Origin: CAZTLE01 sp964614415
GTDB taxonomy: Bacteria; Bacteroidota; Bacteroidia; Flavobacteriales; Flavobacteriaceae
Reading direction: 5' to 3'
NCBI GenBank assembly: GCA_964614415.1
Contig: CAZTLE010000098.1
Span: forward strand, 1-14,897
DNA: 14,897 bases
Shown here: positions 1 to 7,790 of the stretch, piece by piece
How positions within the stretch are numbered: the stretch's first letter is position 1
How the letters are laid out: each line of letters begins with the position of its first letter
Made by a program: the position numbers and the translations under genes
Notes under the pieces: model-generated
The model's database searches: none
What the model was told of the DNA's origin: nothing
Seen by the model: the letters and a program-made list of their open reading frames with translations, nothing else

Positions 1-683
1 AGTACCCCTGGTTCTATAGCCCCCTGTCTTCCAGTGGCAATGATCACCCTATTGTCACGAATATTGAAGCCGTAAAATTTGATTATACCAGCGCCATCGA
101 TACCCTGCCCAATGCGCTCGATAAGACCATTTTGTTAAGCAGTTCTCCACTCAGCAAGGTGGTAGGCGTGCCGGCAGAGATCGACATCAATAAGGAGATC
201 AACGATAATCTAAAGATCGTGAACGAAGGACCGCGCCTGGGAGATTTTGCCGATGGGGAAACTCCGATGGCCGTATTGCTGGAAGGTTCGTTCCCTTCCG
301 TATTTACCAATCGAGTGAAGCCTTTTAGCATTCCGGATGACAAAACGAGCAGTTCGCCCACGTCTATGATCGTGATCAGCGATGGTGATGTCATTCGAAA
401 TCAGTTTCAGGGAAATCGCCCCCTCGAGTTGGGCTTTGACAAATGGACCAACTCCCTTTACGGCAACAAGGAATTTCTTCTGAACGCAGTGAACTACTTA
501 CTGGACGATAGCGGACTTATAAACATTCGCACCAAGGAAATTGCGGTTCCCTTCCTCGATCCGCAAAAAGCTGCCGCCCAAAGAACTCAATGGCAAATGG
601 TTAATCTGTTGCTACCATTGGCCTTGCTGGCGTTGTTCGGTTTTGTTTTTACCATAGTGCGGAAGCGAAAATATACCCGCTAG
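1..683 (+). CDS. gldG: GldG, gliding-motility ABC transporter auxiliary protein (3' end only)
   Basis: The reading frame is open from base 3 to the TAG at 681-683, so about 226 C-terminal residues are visible and the start lies upstream. The visible part begins YPWFYSPLSSSGNDHPIV and runs through an extracytoplasmic domain with motifs typical of GldG (ILLSSSPLSKVVGVPAEIDI). It ends in one hydrophobic span (about 19 residues, LLLPLALLALFGFVFTIV) and a short basic tail, RKRKYTR. In the family, GldG works with the permease GldF and the ATPase GldA in an ABC-type complex needed for gliding and linked to type IX secretion. A C-terminal anchor with a small cytoplasmic tail fits that role. Its position directly before dnaN, as I recall, is a common arrangement in flavobacteria. 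The family call rests on recognised sequence rather than an alignment. Confidence 0.88.
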   Translation, partial: YPWFYSPLSSSGNDHPIVTNIEAVKFDYTSAIDTLPNALDKTILLSSSPLSKVVGVPAEIDINKEINDNLKIVNEGPRLGDFADGETPMAVLLEGSFPSVFTNRVKPFSIPDDKTSSSPTSMIVISDGDVIRNQFQGNRPLELGFDKWTNSLYGNKEFLLNAVNYLLDDSGLINIRTKEIAVPFLDPQKAAAQRTQWQMVNLLLPLALLALFGFVFTIVRKRKYTR

Positions 684-736
684 TTGTTAATAAGTTTCGC
701 CCTTTGCCAGGAGTTAAGCATCGCATTTAAAATATA

Positions 737-768
737 TTTGTAGATGGGCCATTATGCGTGTAATTTTG
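737..768 (+). promoter_or_regulatory. dnaN promoter, Bacteroidota type
   Basis: TTTG at 737-740 is followed after exactly 20 bases by TAATTTTG at 761-768. This matches the Bacteroidota housekeeping form (TTTG or TTG, about 17-23 bases, TAnnTTTG). Transcription would start near 775, giving a leader of about 35 bases before the dnaN ATG at 810. A second TAnnTTTG (TATATTTG, 733-740) overlaps the upstream box but lacks a well-spaced partner. Confidence 0.72.
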
Positions 769-809
769 GCTTAAATCACATAGTAGCGCACTAAAAAATT
801 CAGATTTCA

Positions 810-1928
810 ATGAAGTTCATCGTTTCGAGTTCTTATTTACTTAAACAATTACAGGTTTTGGGGGGGATTATCAATTCGAACAACACGCTTCCCATTCTAG
901 ATAACTTCCTGTTTCAACTTGACGGAAACTCCCTTACGGTGGCGGCTTCCGATCTTGAAACTACCATCTCATCTAACCTTGAAGTGGATAGCAGCGAAAA
1001 GGGAAATGTATGTATTCCTGCGCGTCTGCTGTTGGATACCCTAAAGACCTTTCCGGAGCAACCTCTTACCTTCACGGTAGAAGACAACAATACGGTAGAG
1101 ATAAGTTCCAATCACGGTAAATATGCACTGGCCTACGCGGCAGGAGACGAATTTCCTACTCCCGTTGCTTTACAGGATCCGAGTGCTACCGAAATTCAGG
1201 GTGATATCCTTGCTAACGCTATTAGCAAAACGATTTTCGCGACCGGAAATGACGATCTGCGGCCCGTAATGAGCGGAGTGTTCTTTCAGTTTTCAAAGGA
1301 AGATCTGACGTTTGTGGCTACCGATGCACACAAATTGGTTAAGTATAGCAGAGGTGATGTAAGTGCTTCGGAAGCAGCTGAATTCATCATGCCCAAGAAG
1401 CCGCTGAATCTTCTGAAAAGTATCCTCGCAGGAAGCGAAGAGAACGTGACCATTGAGTATAACGAGTCCAATGCGAAGTTTACCTTCGACAATACCGAAA
1501 TGGTGTGCCGACTCATTGACGGTAAGTATCCCAACTACGAGGCGGTGATTCCGAAGGAGAACCCGAACAAACTTACCATCGACAGAAATCAATTCCTGAA
1601 TTCTGTTCGTCGGGTATCCATTTTCTCCAATAAAACCACACATCAAATACGATTGAAGATCGCAGGTGCAGAACTTAATGTGTCTGCCGAAGATATCGAC
1701 TACAGCAACAAGGCCGAGGAACGTCTCACCTGTGATTATCAAGGCGATGATATGCAAATTGGTTTCAACTCCAGATTCCTAACTGAAATGCTGGGGAACC
1801 TGACTAGTGATGATGTCTCTCTGGAAATGTCACTTCCAAATCGTGCCGGTATCCTTACCCCTATTGACGGTTTGGACGAGGGCGAATCGGTCACCATGCT
1901 GGTAATGCCGGTGATGTTGAATAATTAG
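810..1928 (+). CDS. dnaN: DNA polymerase III beta subunit (sliding clamp)
   Basis: This 372-residue protein has the standard length for the bacterial beta clamp. The dimeric ring encircles DNA and tethers the replicative polymerase and repair enzymes. The three repeated clamp domains are visible: about 1-120 (start MKFIVSSSYLLKQLQVLGGII), about 125-245 (including GNDDLRPVMSGVFFQF, DAHKLV and LIDGKYPNYEAVIP), and about 247-372 (LTIDRNQFLNSVRRVSIFSN, ending in VTMLVMPVMLNN). The C-terminal methionine/proline segment is the usual clamp ending that helps form the partner-binding pocket. The ATG at 810 fits the family N-terminus and lies about 35 bases after the predicted transcription start. It has its own promoter, so it is probably transcribed independently of gldG. 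A run of seven G (860-866) sits in the coding region without disturbing the frame. Confidence 0.98.
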   Translation: MKFIVSSSYLLKQLQVLGGIINSNNTLPILDNFLFQLDGNSLTVAASDLETTISSNLEVDSSEKGNVCIPARLLLDTLKTFPEQPLTFTVEDNNTVEISSNHGKYALAYAAGDEFPTPVALQDPSATEIQGDILANAISKTIFATGNDDLRPVMSGVFFQFSKEDLTFVATDAHKLVKYSRGDVSASEAAEFIMPKKPLNLLKSILAGSEENVTIEYNESNAKFTFDNTEMVCRLIDGKYPNYEAVIPKENPNKLTIDRNQFLNSVRRVSIFSNKTTHQIRLKIAGAELNVSAEDIDYSNKAEERLTCDYQGDDMQIGFNSRFLTEMLGNLTSDDVSLEMSLPNRAGILTPIDGLDEGESVTMLVMPVMLNN

Positions 1929-1977
1929 TACTGGGTACTTAGTATTGAGTAGTGAGATATGAGGTGTGAGGTGAGGG
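1922..1977 (+). repeat. Degenerate 7-base tandem repeat (consensus about TANTGAG) overlapping the dnaN stop
   Basis: From 1922 the sequence divides into eight consecutive 7-base units, including TACTTAG, TATTGAG, TAGTGAG, ATATGAG and GTGTGAG. The first five units begin with TA and all eight end in G. The first unit (1922-1928) includes the last bases of dnaN and its TAG stop; the rest is intergenic. Units differ, so this is an old or fast-drifting array. It is not a terminator: it has no dyad, and the terminator follows at 2002. Confidence 0.6.
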
Positions 1978-2001
1978 ACTCGAAAATATTATAAAACAAA
2001 A

Positions 2002-2021
2002 AATCCGCCGTTTGGCGGATT
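2002..2021. terminator. Bidirectional intrinsic terminator between dnaN and the DUF4870 gene
   Basis: AATCCGCC (2002-2009) and GGCGGATT (2014-2021) form a perfect 8-bp stem with a GTTT loop. On the plus strand it is followed by TCTTTATTTA. On the minus strand it is followed by a T-rich run ending in TTTTTTGTTTTAT. It therefore suits both converging genes and lies 7 bases past the stop codon of the minus-strand gene. Confidence 0.85.
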
Positions 2022-2027
2022 CTTTAT

Positions 2028-2447
2028 TTATGATATAAACCGTATCGTCATAAAATAACTTGGCGGTTCATTGTTGTTTGCGCGTATCGCATTCACAATA
2101 GGTAGAATGAAACCTACAATTCCAATGGCAATCATGACCAGGATTCCCAATCCGAAGAGGAAGATTCCCGGGATCGACAATATAAAGAGCAGGATCAGTG
2201 TAAGCTGAAAATTAACAATCGCTTTACCGTGTTCATTCATATTCAAAACTCTGTCGCGAGTTGCCAACCATATAACCAAAGGAACGAGAAGCCCTCCAAA
2301 ACCGGTTACATAGTACAGCAACTGGGATAAATGGGTCAATACGAGCAATGTTTTATCCTCTCGCATCGCAGTTGACGTTCTTTCATTGATTACTTCCATA
2401 GCTGTTTCTTGTTTTAGTGGTTGTACTTTATCTGTAGTGAATTTCAT
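2028..2447 (-). CDS. DUF4870 domain-containing small membrane protein
   Basis: This is a 139-residue protein with a soluble N-terminus (about 1-30) followed by hydrophobic segments at about 33-62, 78-95 and 97-120. The pattern LLVLTHLSQLLYYVTGFGGLLVPLVIW, the NEHGKAIVNFQLT segment after the first hairpin, and the ending YFMTIRFIS are typical of the DUF4870 (Tic20-like fold) family found in many Bacteroidota. The molecular function is unknown. The ATG at 2445-2447 gives the full frame; a second in-frame Met at residue 17 (MEVINERT) could be the true start, since the first 16 residues are not part of the recognisable domain. It converges on dnaN and diverges from mnmE, so it is probably a single-gene unit. 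I saw no clear promoter box on its upstream side. Confidence 0.85.
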   Translation of the reverse strand: MKFTTDKVQPLKQETAMEVINERTSTAMREDKTLLVLTHLSQLLYYVTGFGGLLVPLVIWLATRDRVLNMNEHGKAIVNFQLTLILLFILSIPGIFLFGLGILVMIAIGIVGFILPIVNAIRANNNEPPSYFMTIRFIS

Positions 2448-2465
2448 CGAAATGTTACACTCACA

Positions 2466-2509
2466 GTCCGGCCGGACCGAATAATGTCACTTCGGCTGCG
2501 CTCAGCGCA
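2466..2509. repeat. Palindrome-rich intergenic block, possible dispersed repeat
   Basis: GTCCGGCCGGAC at 2466-2477 is a perfect 12-base palindrome. It is followed at 2497-2509 by TGCGC-TCA-GCGCA, a 5-bp stem with a 3-base loop. The string CACTTCGGCTGCGCTCAG (2488-2505) resembles a sequence I recall recurring between genes in flavobacterial genomes (CACTTCGACTGCGCTCAGT); this is from memory and was not checked. It lies between the divergent DUF4870 and mnmE genes and is not followed by a T run, so it is unlikely to be a terminator. Confidence 0.45.
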
Positions 2510-2519
2510 ACAATATTCC

Positions 2520-2527
2520 TATTTTTG
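2520..2527 (+). promoter_or_regulatory. Candidate mnmE promoter -7 box
   Basis: TATTTTTG at 2520-2527 matches the Bacteroidota -7 form TAnnTTTG. The predicted transcription start, about 7 bases downstream, would fall on or beside the mnmE ATG at 2535. No good TTG or TTTG lies at the usual upstream distance; only TTCG at 2491-2494 is near. Confidence 0.4.
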
Positions 2528-2534
2528 CAGCGTG

Positions 2535-3929
2535 ATGCATAAGGATACCATAATCGCTTTAGCAACTCCGGCCGGAGCCGGAGCTATCGCTGTTATCCGG
2601 CTATCCGGAGAGCGGGCTATCGAGATAGCCAGTGGTGTCTTCAGCTCTGTTTCCGGAAAAGTACTTGCCGATCAATCAACCCATACCGTACATCTGGGTC
2701 ATATAGTGGACGACAATAAAGTGATTGATGAAGTGCTCGCTACGGTATTTAAAAATCCCAACTCCTATACCGGCGAAGATGTTGTTGAGATCTCCTGTCA
2801 CGGAAGCACATACATTCAGCAGGAGATTATTCAGTTGGCGCTTCGGAACGGATGCCGAATGGCAACCCCGGGAGAGTTTACATTGCGTGCGTTTCTAAAC
2901 GGCAAAATGGATCTGAGTCAGGCAGAAGCTGTGGCGGATCTTATTGCCAGCGACAGTGCGGCGTCTCATCAGTTAGCCATTCAACAGATGCGTGGGGGCT
3001 TCAGCAATGAGATCAATCACCTACGTGAAGAATTGCTGAATTTCGCTTCGCTTATCGAACTGGAACTGGATTTCTCCGAAGAAGATGTGGAATTTGCCGA
3101 CAGAGGGCAATTCCGCGAGCTTCTGGATCGTATCGTTCTTGTCTTGAAACGGCTTATCGACTCCTTTGCAACGGGTAACGTATTGAAAAATGGTATTCCT
3201 GTGGCGATTGCCGGAGAACCCAATGTGGGTAAATCTACACTATTGAATGCGCTTCTTAACGAGGAACGCGCCATCGTGAGCGATATCGCGGGAACAACCC
3301 GTGACACCATCGAAGATGAGATCACCATCGGAGGTATAGGCTTTCGTTTTATCGATACTGCCGGAATACGAAATACTGATGATGTTATCGAGGGTATGGG
3401 AATACAGCGCACCTTTGAGAAAATGGAACAGGCGCAGGTGGTCGTGTTTCTTCAGGATGCTGAAACGCTGGAAGTTGGAAACCTGAAGCATGAAGTCGAA
3501 AAATTAAAGAATCGGTTTCCCCAAAAAGCCCTGGTGATCGTGGTAAACAAGGAAGACACGCTTTCAGAAGAAAAAAGAAAGGAAATCAATAATGTCTTTT
3601 CCTCCATTGACGACGCCACTCCTCTCCTACTTTCGGCCAAAACCGGTGGCGGTGTGGATCAGCTTAAAGAAACCTTGTTAAACTTTGTCAATACGGGTGC
3701 ATTGCGCAACGATGAAACCATCGTGACCAATACCCGGCACTACGATGCGCTCTTGAAGGCACTTGAAGAAATTCAGAAAGTACAACAAGGTCTGGATTCC
3801 GGTTTGAGTGGTGATCTGTTGGCCATTGATATTCGTCAGGCGTTGTATCATTTCGGAGAGATCACCGGAGAAATTTCTAACGACGAGTTATTGGGTAATA
3901 TCTTTTCGAACTTCTGCATCGGGAAGTAG
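2535..3929 (+). CDS. mnmE: tRNA uridine-5-carboxymethylaminomethyl(34) synthesis GTPase MnmE
   Basis: MnmE with MnmG places the carboxymethylaminomethyl group on wobble uridine 34 of certain tRNAs. From the ATG at 2535 the protein has 464 residues, the usual length. The N-terminal formyl-tetrahydrofolate-binding domain starts DTIIALATPAGAGAIAVIRLSG. The helical domain follows, and the G domain is inserted from about residue 220: P-loop GEPNVGKST (227-235), GTTRD (253-257), DTAG (274-277), NKED (338-341) and SAK (367-369). The C-terminus is FCIGK, with the conserved Cys461. The frame is open further upstream to 2421, but those residues (MYFICSEFHRNV and onward) are not MnmE-like and cross the palindromic block and the promoter box, so I chose 2535. 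Another in-frame ATG at 2484 is rejected for the same reason. Confidence 0.96.
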   Translation: MHKDTIIALATPAGAGAIAVIRLSGERAIEIASGVFSSVSGKVLADQSTHTVHLGHIVDDNKVIDEVLATVFKNPNSYTGEDVVEISCHGSTYIQQEIIQLALRNGCRMATPGEFTLRAFLNGKMDLSQAEAVADLIASDSAASHQLAIQQMRGGFSNEINHLREELLNFASLIELELDFSEEDVEFADRGQFRELLDRIVLVLKRLIDSFATGNVLKNGIPVAIAGEPNVGKSTLLNALLNEERAIVSDIAGTTRDTIEDEITIGGIGFRFIDTAGIRNTDDVIEGMGIQRTFEKMEQAQVVVFLQDAETLEVGNLKHEVEKLKNRFPQKALVIVVNKEDTLSEEKRKEINNVFSSIDDATPLLLSAKTGGGVDQLKETLLNFVNTGALRNDETIVTNTRHYDALLKALEEIQKVQQGLDSGLSGDLLAIDIRQALYHFGEITGEISNDELLGNIFSNFCIGK

Positions 3930-4075
3930 TCAAACATACATAATCACCTATCCTTAAAGGCAATAACCGGTGCTGAGATATTACTCAGGCCTGTTTCATA
4001 AGTTATTGTATCTTTAGTATCTCTCCAATAATTAACCCATTACGGGACTTACTTTTAGCTAATTCCATTTAAAAA

Positions 4076-5812
4076 ATGTCAAGCGATAGTTTTAATAAGC
4101 CTTTCACAAACGTTCACACGCATACCTTTACTAAGGAGCACACACCTAAGTACATCGCGAAACAAGTCTTGCCCTGGCCTTTCTATAAATGGCTGGGAAC
4201 CGGGTATGCGGTTAATAAGATCAAGGGATACCTGGATCGCAACAAATTTGACTTTACCTATGCCGGGCGTAACAAGAAACATGAAGCCTACAGGAGAAAA
4301 AAATTCAGAACCCAAACAGCGTTCAAAATAGTATACTTTCTCTATTTGGCTGTTGTCTGGTTTATTTTCAGTTATTATCTATTAGAGCTCATTCTGCCCT
4401 GGTTGGACAACACCTGGTTAGGTTGGGTTTTTGGCAAATATATCGATTGGGTGTCTCCAATAATGCCTGATCTGGGCAACTCCTGGAATTCGGTGCTGCT
4501 TTTGTCATTTATGATTTTACTCTTCGGAACAGTTCGCCGTGCTTTAAAGAATTACATCGTAAACAGGATCAAAAAAGCCGTTGGAAAAGAAAGGCTGGAA
4601 TTCTTGTTGCGTTATATCAATATAGTTAGATACGCAGGACGAGACCGGCAAGCCACGGTATTTAATGACCTTGAACAACAATATCCGGTTGGAACTAAAT
4701 TCGTCGTTTTACCCATGGATATGGAATACATGGGCGCAGGTGAGGTTGAATCACCTTACCCGGAACAAATGAATGACCTGTTAACGCTAAAGGAAAACAA
4801 TGAAAGCACTTGCTATCCCTTTGTATTTGTGGATCCAAGGCGTATTCAGGAACATGGTGAGGTCTTCTTGAATTTAAATACAAGCAATCCGGATAAGATC
4901 GTTCTGGAAGATTGTCAGGTAAAGGAATACCTCGATGGCGGATGTTGCGGCATAAAAATCTATCCGGCCCTGGGCTATTATCCTTTTGATAAAAACCTAC
5001 TGGCCTTGTGGCTCTATTGTAGTCAAAATGATATTCCAATAACTACACATTGCTCAATTGGCCCCGTATTTTATCGCGGAAAGCTTATAGATCTGGGAAA
5101 AGATTACGATGTACATCCCATTTTCGATGAAGTATACGAGAAAAACAATAAAACCAAAGAGGAGATCATTGGACAACTTCGATTTCATGAATTGAAAAAC
5201 AAAGAGTTTCAGAAGAACTTCACGCATCCTCTCAATTACCTGTGCCTGTTGCATAAGCCCTTGCTGAACAAAGTTGTGGAGACGTTTGATAAGGATGGAG
5301 ATCTTAAAACCCTGTTCGGTTATGAAAACGGTATGATTATCCGTGATCTTAGTCAACTGAAGGTCAATTTAGCCCATTACGGCAGTGCCGACATGTGGGA
5401 CCGATTTCTAAGCCAGGATCGCTACAGTGAAGCCAATGCGATCATCAAGGACCCTAAAGATGGATTGGACCTCAAAAAAAATATAGAAAGAAGAAGCAAA
5501 CGATATCAATATTGGCATTATGTAGATTGGTTTTCAATCATTTCCACTATGATGATGCAGTTCGATAATTTATATACGGATATTAGTTATACATCCCACG
5601 ATCTTAACTATTTAGCGTTGCTTTCGGAAATTTTAGATAATCCGAAGATCGCCCAAAGGGTTCTGTTTGGAACGGATTTCTATGTGGTGAGCAATCATAA
5701 AACCGAAAAACAGTTTTGGATAGACATGCAGAACACCCTGGGTATGGAGAAATGGGATCTATTGGCCAATGTGAACCCCACAAGATTCTTGAAAAGCAAA
5801 ATAGTTGAGTAG
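4076..5812 (+). CDS. Amidohydrolase-like metalloenzyme with inserted transmembrane hairpin
   Basis: This 578-residue protein has features of the amidohydrolase-2 branch of the metal-dependent hydrolases. Near the N-terminus is an HxH motif (NVHTHTF, His14 and His16). Later come GIKIYPALG (Lys294), ITTHCSIG (His325), NLAHYGS (His434) and VLFGTDF (Asp534), in the order expected for the metal and catalytic residues of the barrel. Between the first strand and the rest lies an unusual insert: a basic stretch (about 64-80), a hydrophobic span at about 82-106, a second at about 138-153, and another basic helix. This suggests an inner-membrane hairpin with both ends, and thus the catalytic barrel, in the cytoplasm. 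A second large insert (about 335-420) carries many charged residues. The substrate is unknown; I do not recognise a named family. The ATG at 4076 follows an A-rich leader. The gene is 146 bases after mnmE and probably separate from it. Confidence 0.7.
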   Translation: MSSDSFNKPFTNVHTHTFTKEHTPKYIAKQVLPWPFYKWLGTGYAVNKIKGYLDRNKFDFTYAGRNKKHEAYRRKKFRTQTAFKIVYFLYLAVVWFIFSYYLLELILPWLDNTWLGWVFGKYIDWVSPIMPDLGNSWNSVLLLSFMILLFGTVRRALKNYIVNRIKKAVGKERLEFLLRYINIVRYAGRDRQATVFNDLEQQYPVGTKFVVLPMDMEYMGAGEVESPYPEQMNDLLTLKENNESTCYPFVFVDPRRIQEHGEVFLNLNTSNPDKIVLEDCQVKEYLDGGCCGIKIYPALGYYPFDKNLLALWLYCSQNDIPITTHCSIGPVFYRGKLIDLGKDYDVHPIFDEVYEKNNKTKEEIIGQLRFHELKNKEFQKNFTHPLNYLCLLHKPLLNKVVETFDKDGDLKTLFGYENGMIIRDLSQLKVNLAHYGSADMWDRFLSQDRYSEANAIIKDPKDGLDLKKNIERRSKRYQYWHYVDWFSIISTMMMQFDNLYTDISYTSHDLNYLALLSEILDNPKIAQRVLFGTDFYVVSNHKTEKQFWIDMQNTLGMEKWDLLANVNPTRFLKSKIVE

Positions 5813-5886
5813 CTATACTATACCGAAAATTCTTCATTGAAATATTCGCAATAGAGCCCCGGGTACGAATGAATGAGGTATCGGAT

Positions 5887-6600
5887 CTATTCAACTTTCT
5901 TTAAAACATCCAGAACGGCTTCTTTATAGCTGGCTCCTATGGGAATTTCGATAGTGTCAATTTCCACATCCATTTTGGTGAACGCGGTTATCCTGGACAT
6001 GTTTACGATAAATGAACGATGAATGCGCAAAAACCCGTCAGGTAGTCTTTGTTCAAAGTGAGAAAGCGATTCCTTGGTCATAATACGTTGCTCCGAAGTA
6101 TAGATTCGGACATAATCCTTTACACTTTCCACGTACAAAATATCCTGAAAACGGACTTTGACAAACTTCTTGTTAACGTTGACATAGATATGATCATTGG
6201 TGATCATATGTTCAGGGGTTGAACTATCGGAGGTTGACCCTGTATTTTGTATCCTGACTTTTTGAACAGCTTTAAAAAACCTGGGGAATGGTATGGGCTT
6301 CAGGAGATAATCGACCACATTCAATTCATAACTCTCTATGGCATAGTTGCGATAGGCAGTGGTAAAAATGACCTTAGGAGGATTTTGTAGTGACTTTAGA
6401 AAATCAATCCCTGAAACCAATGGCATTTCGATATCCAAAAAGATCAGGTCCACCGTTTGCGATTGCAATACGCGTGTGGCTTCAACCGGATTGGGAAATG
6501 TAGCGATCAATTCCAAATCGGGAATTTGCTTCACGTGTGACTGAATTACCTCCAAAGCAAGGGGTTCGTCATCTATAGCTATGCATTTCAGGGTTTTCAT
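5887..6600 (-). CDS. LytTR-family response regulator
   Basis: A 237-residue two-domain regulator. The receiver domain (about 3-120) has the acidic pair at Asp10-Asp11, phospho-acceptor Asp56 in LIFLDIEMP, the Thr of IFTTAYR (80-81) and the lysine of LLKP (101). The C-terminal LytTR DNA-binding domain (about 132-233) shows HIYVNVNKKFVKVRFQDILYVES, LRIHRSFIVNM and the ending PIGASYKEAVLDVL. It is encoded one base after the sensor kinase gene (kinase stop 6602-6604, regulator ATG 6598-6600), so the two are almost certainly co-transcribed and translationally coupled. Phosphorylation by the kinase would alter DNA binding; its targets cannot be read from the window. Downstream (5813-5886) it converges on the amidohydrolase gene, with no clear terminator in between. 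Confidence 0.94.
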   Translation of the reverse strand: MKTLKCIAIDDEPLALEVIQSHVKQIPDLELIATFPNPVEATRVLQSQTVDLIFLDIEMPLVSGIDFLKSLQNPPKVIFTTAYRNYAIESYELNVVDYLLKPIPFPRFFKAVQKVRIQNTGSTSDSSTPEHMITNDHIYVNVNKKFVKVRFQDILYVESVKDYVRIYTSEQRIMTKESLSHFEQRLPDGFLRIHRSFIVNMSRITAFTKMDVEIDTIEIPIGASYKEAVLDVLKKVE

Positions 6601-6601
6601 T

Positions 6602-7681
6602 CTACCGTAAATCTATAAATAATTTAACCCAATAGCTATCACGCGCATCTTTGGTTTCGAGGTCATATCGATTCGGGTAATTAAGCTCTAATTGACGCTT
6701 AAGATTCACAGTACCGATTCCTGTTTGTTCTGAATTTTCCTGAGATTTCGGCTTGCTGTTGAAAATGGAAAAAGACAACTTCTTCTTTTGGACCAACAAG
6801 TGGATATGGATTTTCTTGAGGTCTGAACCAGGGCCGGAGCCATGCTTAAAAGCATTTTCAACCAACGGAAGCAGAAGGAGCGGAGCAATTTGCGTGTTAG
6901 TTTCATCGATCGAATGTTCAAACACAAGGTTGAGATCGTCTCCATGGCGCAGCGTTTCCAATTCTATAAACCCCTCAATGAGTTCTATCTCTTTTTCAAT
7001 GGAAATGGTGGGTTCATCACTTTGGTACAGTATGAAATCTAATAGTTCAGACAGTTTAAGCACTACTTTTGGAGCAAGATCCGACTTGGACAAAGTCAGC
7101 GCAAACAGGTTATTCAGCGTATTGAATAAAAAGTGTGGCTGAATCTGGCCCCTGAGAAACTTAAGTTCGTTTTCGGCCTTTTCCTTGTGCAAAACTTCGA
7201 TCTCGTGTTTCTCTTCGAACCGTTTCTTTATGGTTCTTATGATCAACATAATAAAAGCGTACATGAATACCGCCGGAAAGTAAACAGCGAACAAATAGAT
7301 TACATCGCTCATTATTTCCCAGATGGTCTCCTGCGTATAATCTTCCCTGAATAACGGCTCGGCGATGTGCACAACACAGAGTCGGGCTACTACGGTAAAA
7401 AAGTATATTACGATAAGCAGGGAAATCGCAAATCTCCAGTACTTCCGTGGGTATAACAATTTAGGGACAAGCCAGTAATTAAGAACGTACGCGCCACCAA
7501 CCTGTGCCGGAAGCAAAGCTAAATTCGTATAGAGGTGGTCCCAGGTTCCGGATGCCAATCCGGCGGAGAGCGTAAAAGCCCCTATTATTAGTCCCCAGAA
7601 CAATATATGAGATACCACACGATACCTAAGGACCCGATCTATTAGTTTTGGCTGCTCCTTCATTGGAGCGAAGGTAACCAT
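6602..7681 (-). CDS. LytS/YehU-type sensor histidine kinase
   Basis: A 359-residue membrane kinase. Four hydrophobic segments (about 22-42, 53-73, 84-106, 124-149) form the sensor module, without an evident extra input domain. A short coiled linker (about 152-175) leads to the His_kinase domain: the H box FLRGQIQPHFLFNTLNNLF with His183 as phospho-acceptor. The ATPase part shows LLPLVENAFKHG (271-281, N box) and GIGTVNLKRQL (321-331, G box). Its partner is the LytTR regulator encoded one base downstream. Two starts are possible: ATG at 7679-7681 (MVTFAPMKEQ) or ATG at 7661-7663 (MKEQPKLIDR). The second looks more like family members, because the first six residues add nothing recognisable. 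The signal sensed is unknown. Confidence 0.93.
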   Translation of the reverse strand: MVTFAPMKEQPKLIDRVLRYRVVSHILFWGLIIGAFTLSAGLASGTWDHLYTNLALLPAQVGGAYVLNYWLVPKLLYPRKYWRFAISLLIVIYFFTVVARLCVVHIAEPLFREDYTQETIWEIMSDVIYLFAVYFPAVFMYAFIMLIIRTIKKRFEEKHEIEVLHKEKAENELKFLRGQIQPHFLFNTLNNLFALTLSKSDLAPKVVLKLSELLDFILYQSDEPTISIEKEIELIEGFIELETLRHGDDLNLVFEHSIDETNTQIAPLLLLPLVENAFKHGSGPGSDLKKIHIHLLVQKKKLSFSIFNSKPKSQENSEQTGIGTVNLKRQLELNYPNRYDLETKDARDSYWVKLFIDLR

Positions 7682-7715
7682 AACCGGAGTCTCATTTCAA
7701 TTAAATCTATCAATG

Positions 7716-7740
7716 CCCATTTCATGCGTATGGAAATGGG
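7716..7740. repeat. Inverted repeat in the divergent kinase/ankyrin upstream region
   Basis: CCCATTTC (7716-7723) and GAAATGGG (7733-7740) are perfect 8-base inverted arms with a 9-base spacer. They lie 35-60 bases upstream of the kinase start and about 150 bases upstream of the ankyrin start. This could be an operator or an RNA hairpin; no T run follows on either strand. Confidence 0.45.
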
Positions 7741-7790
7741 TTTGTGAATGATGAACACCATTATATGTCGCAAATGGATTTCTATGGGTC

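Noticed and set aside
1293..1757. 154-codon open frame antisense to dnaN
   Set aside because: It lies wholly inside dnaN, shows no recognisable domain, and is a by-product of the coding strand's codon use.
2421..2534. Upstream extension of the mnmE frame, including an in-frame ATG at 2484
   Set aside because: The extra residues are not MnmE-like and cover the palindromic block and the promoter box; the conserved N-terminus begins right after 2535.
3973..3988. CTGAG/CTCAG hairpin after mnmE as a terminator
   Set aside because: The stem has only five pairs and no T run follows.
4009..4016. TATCTTTA before the amidohydrolase gene as a promoter box
   Set aside because: It ends in A rather than G and lacks an upstream TTG at 17-23 bases.
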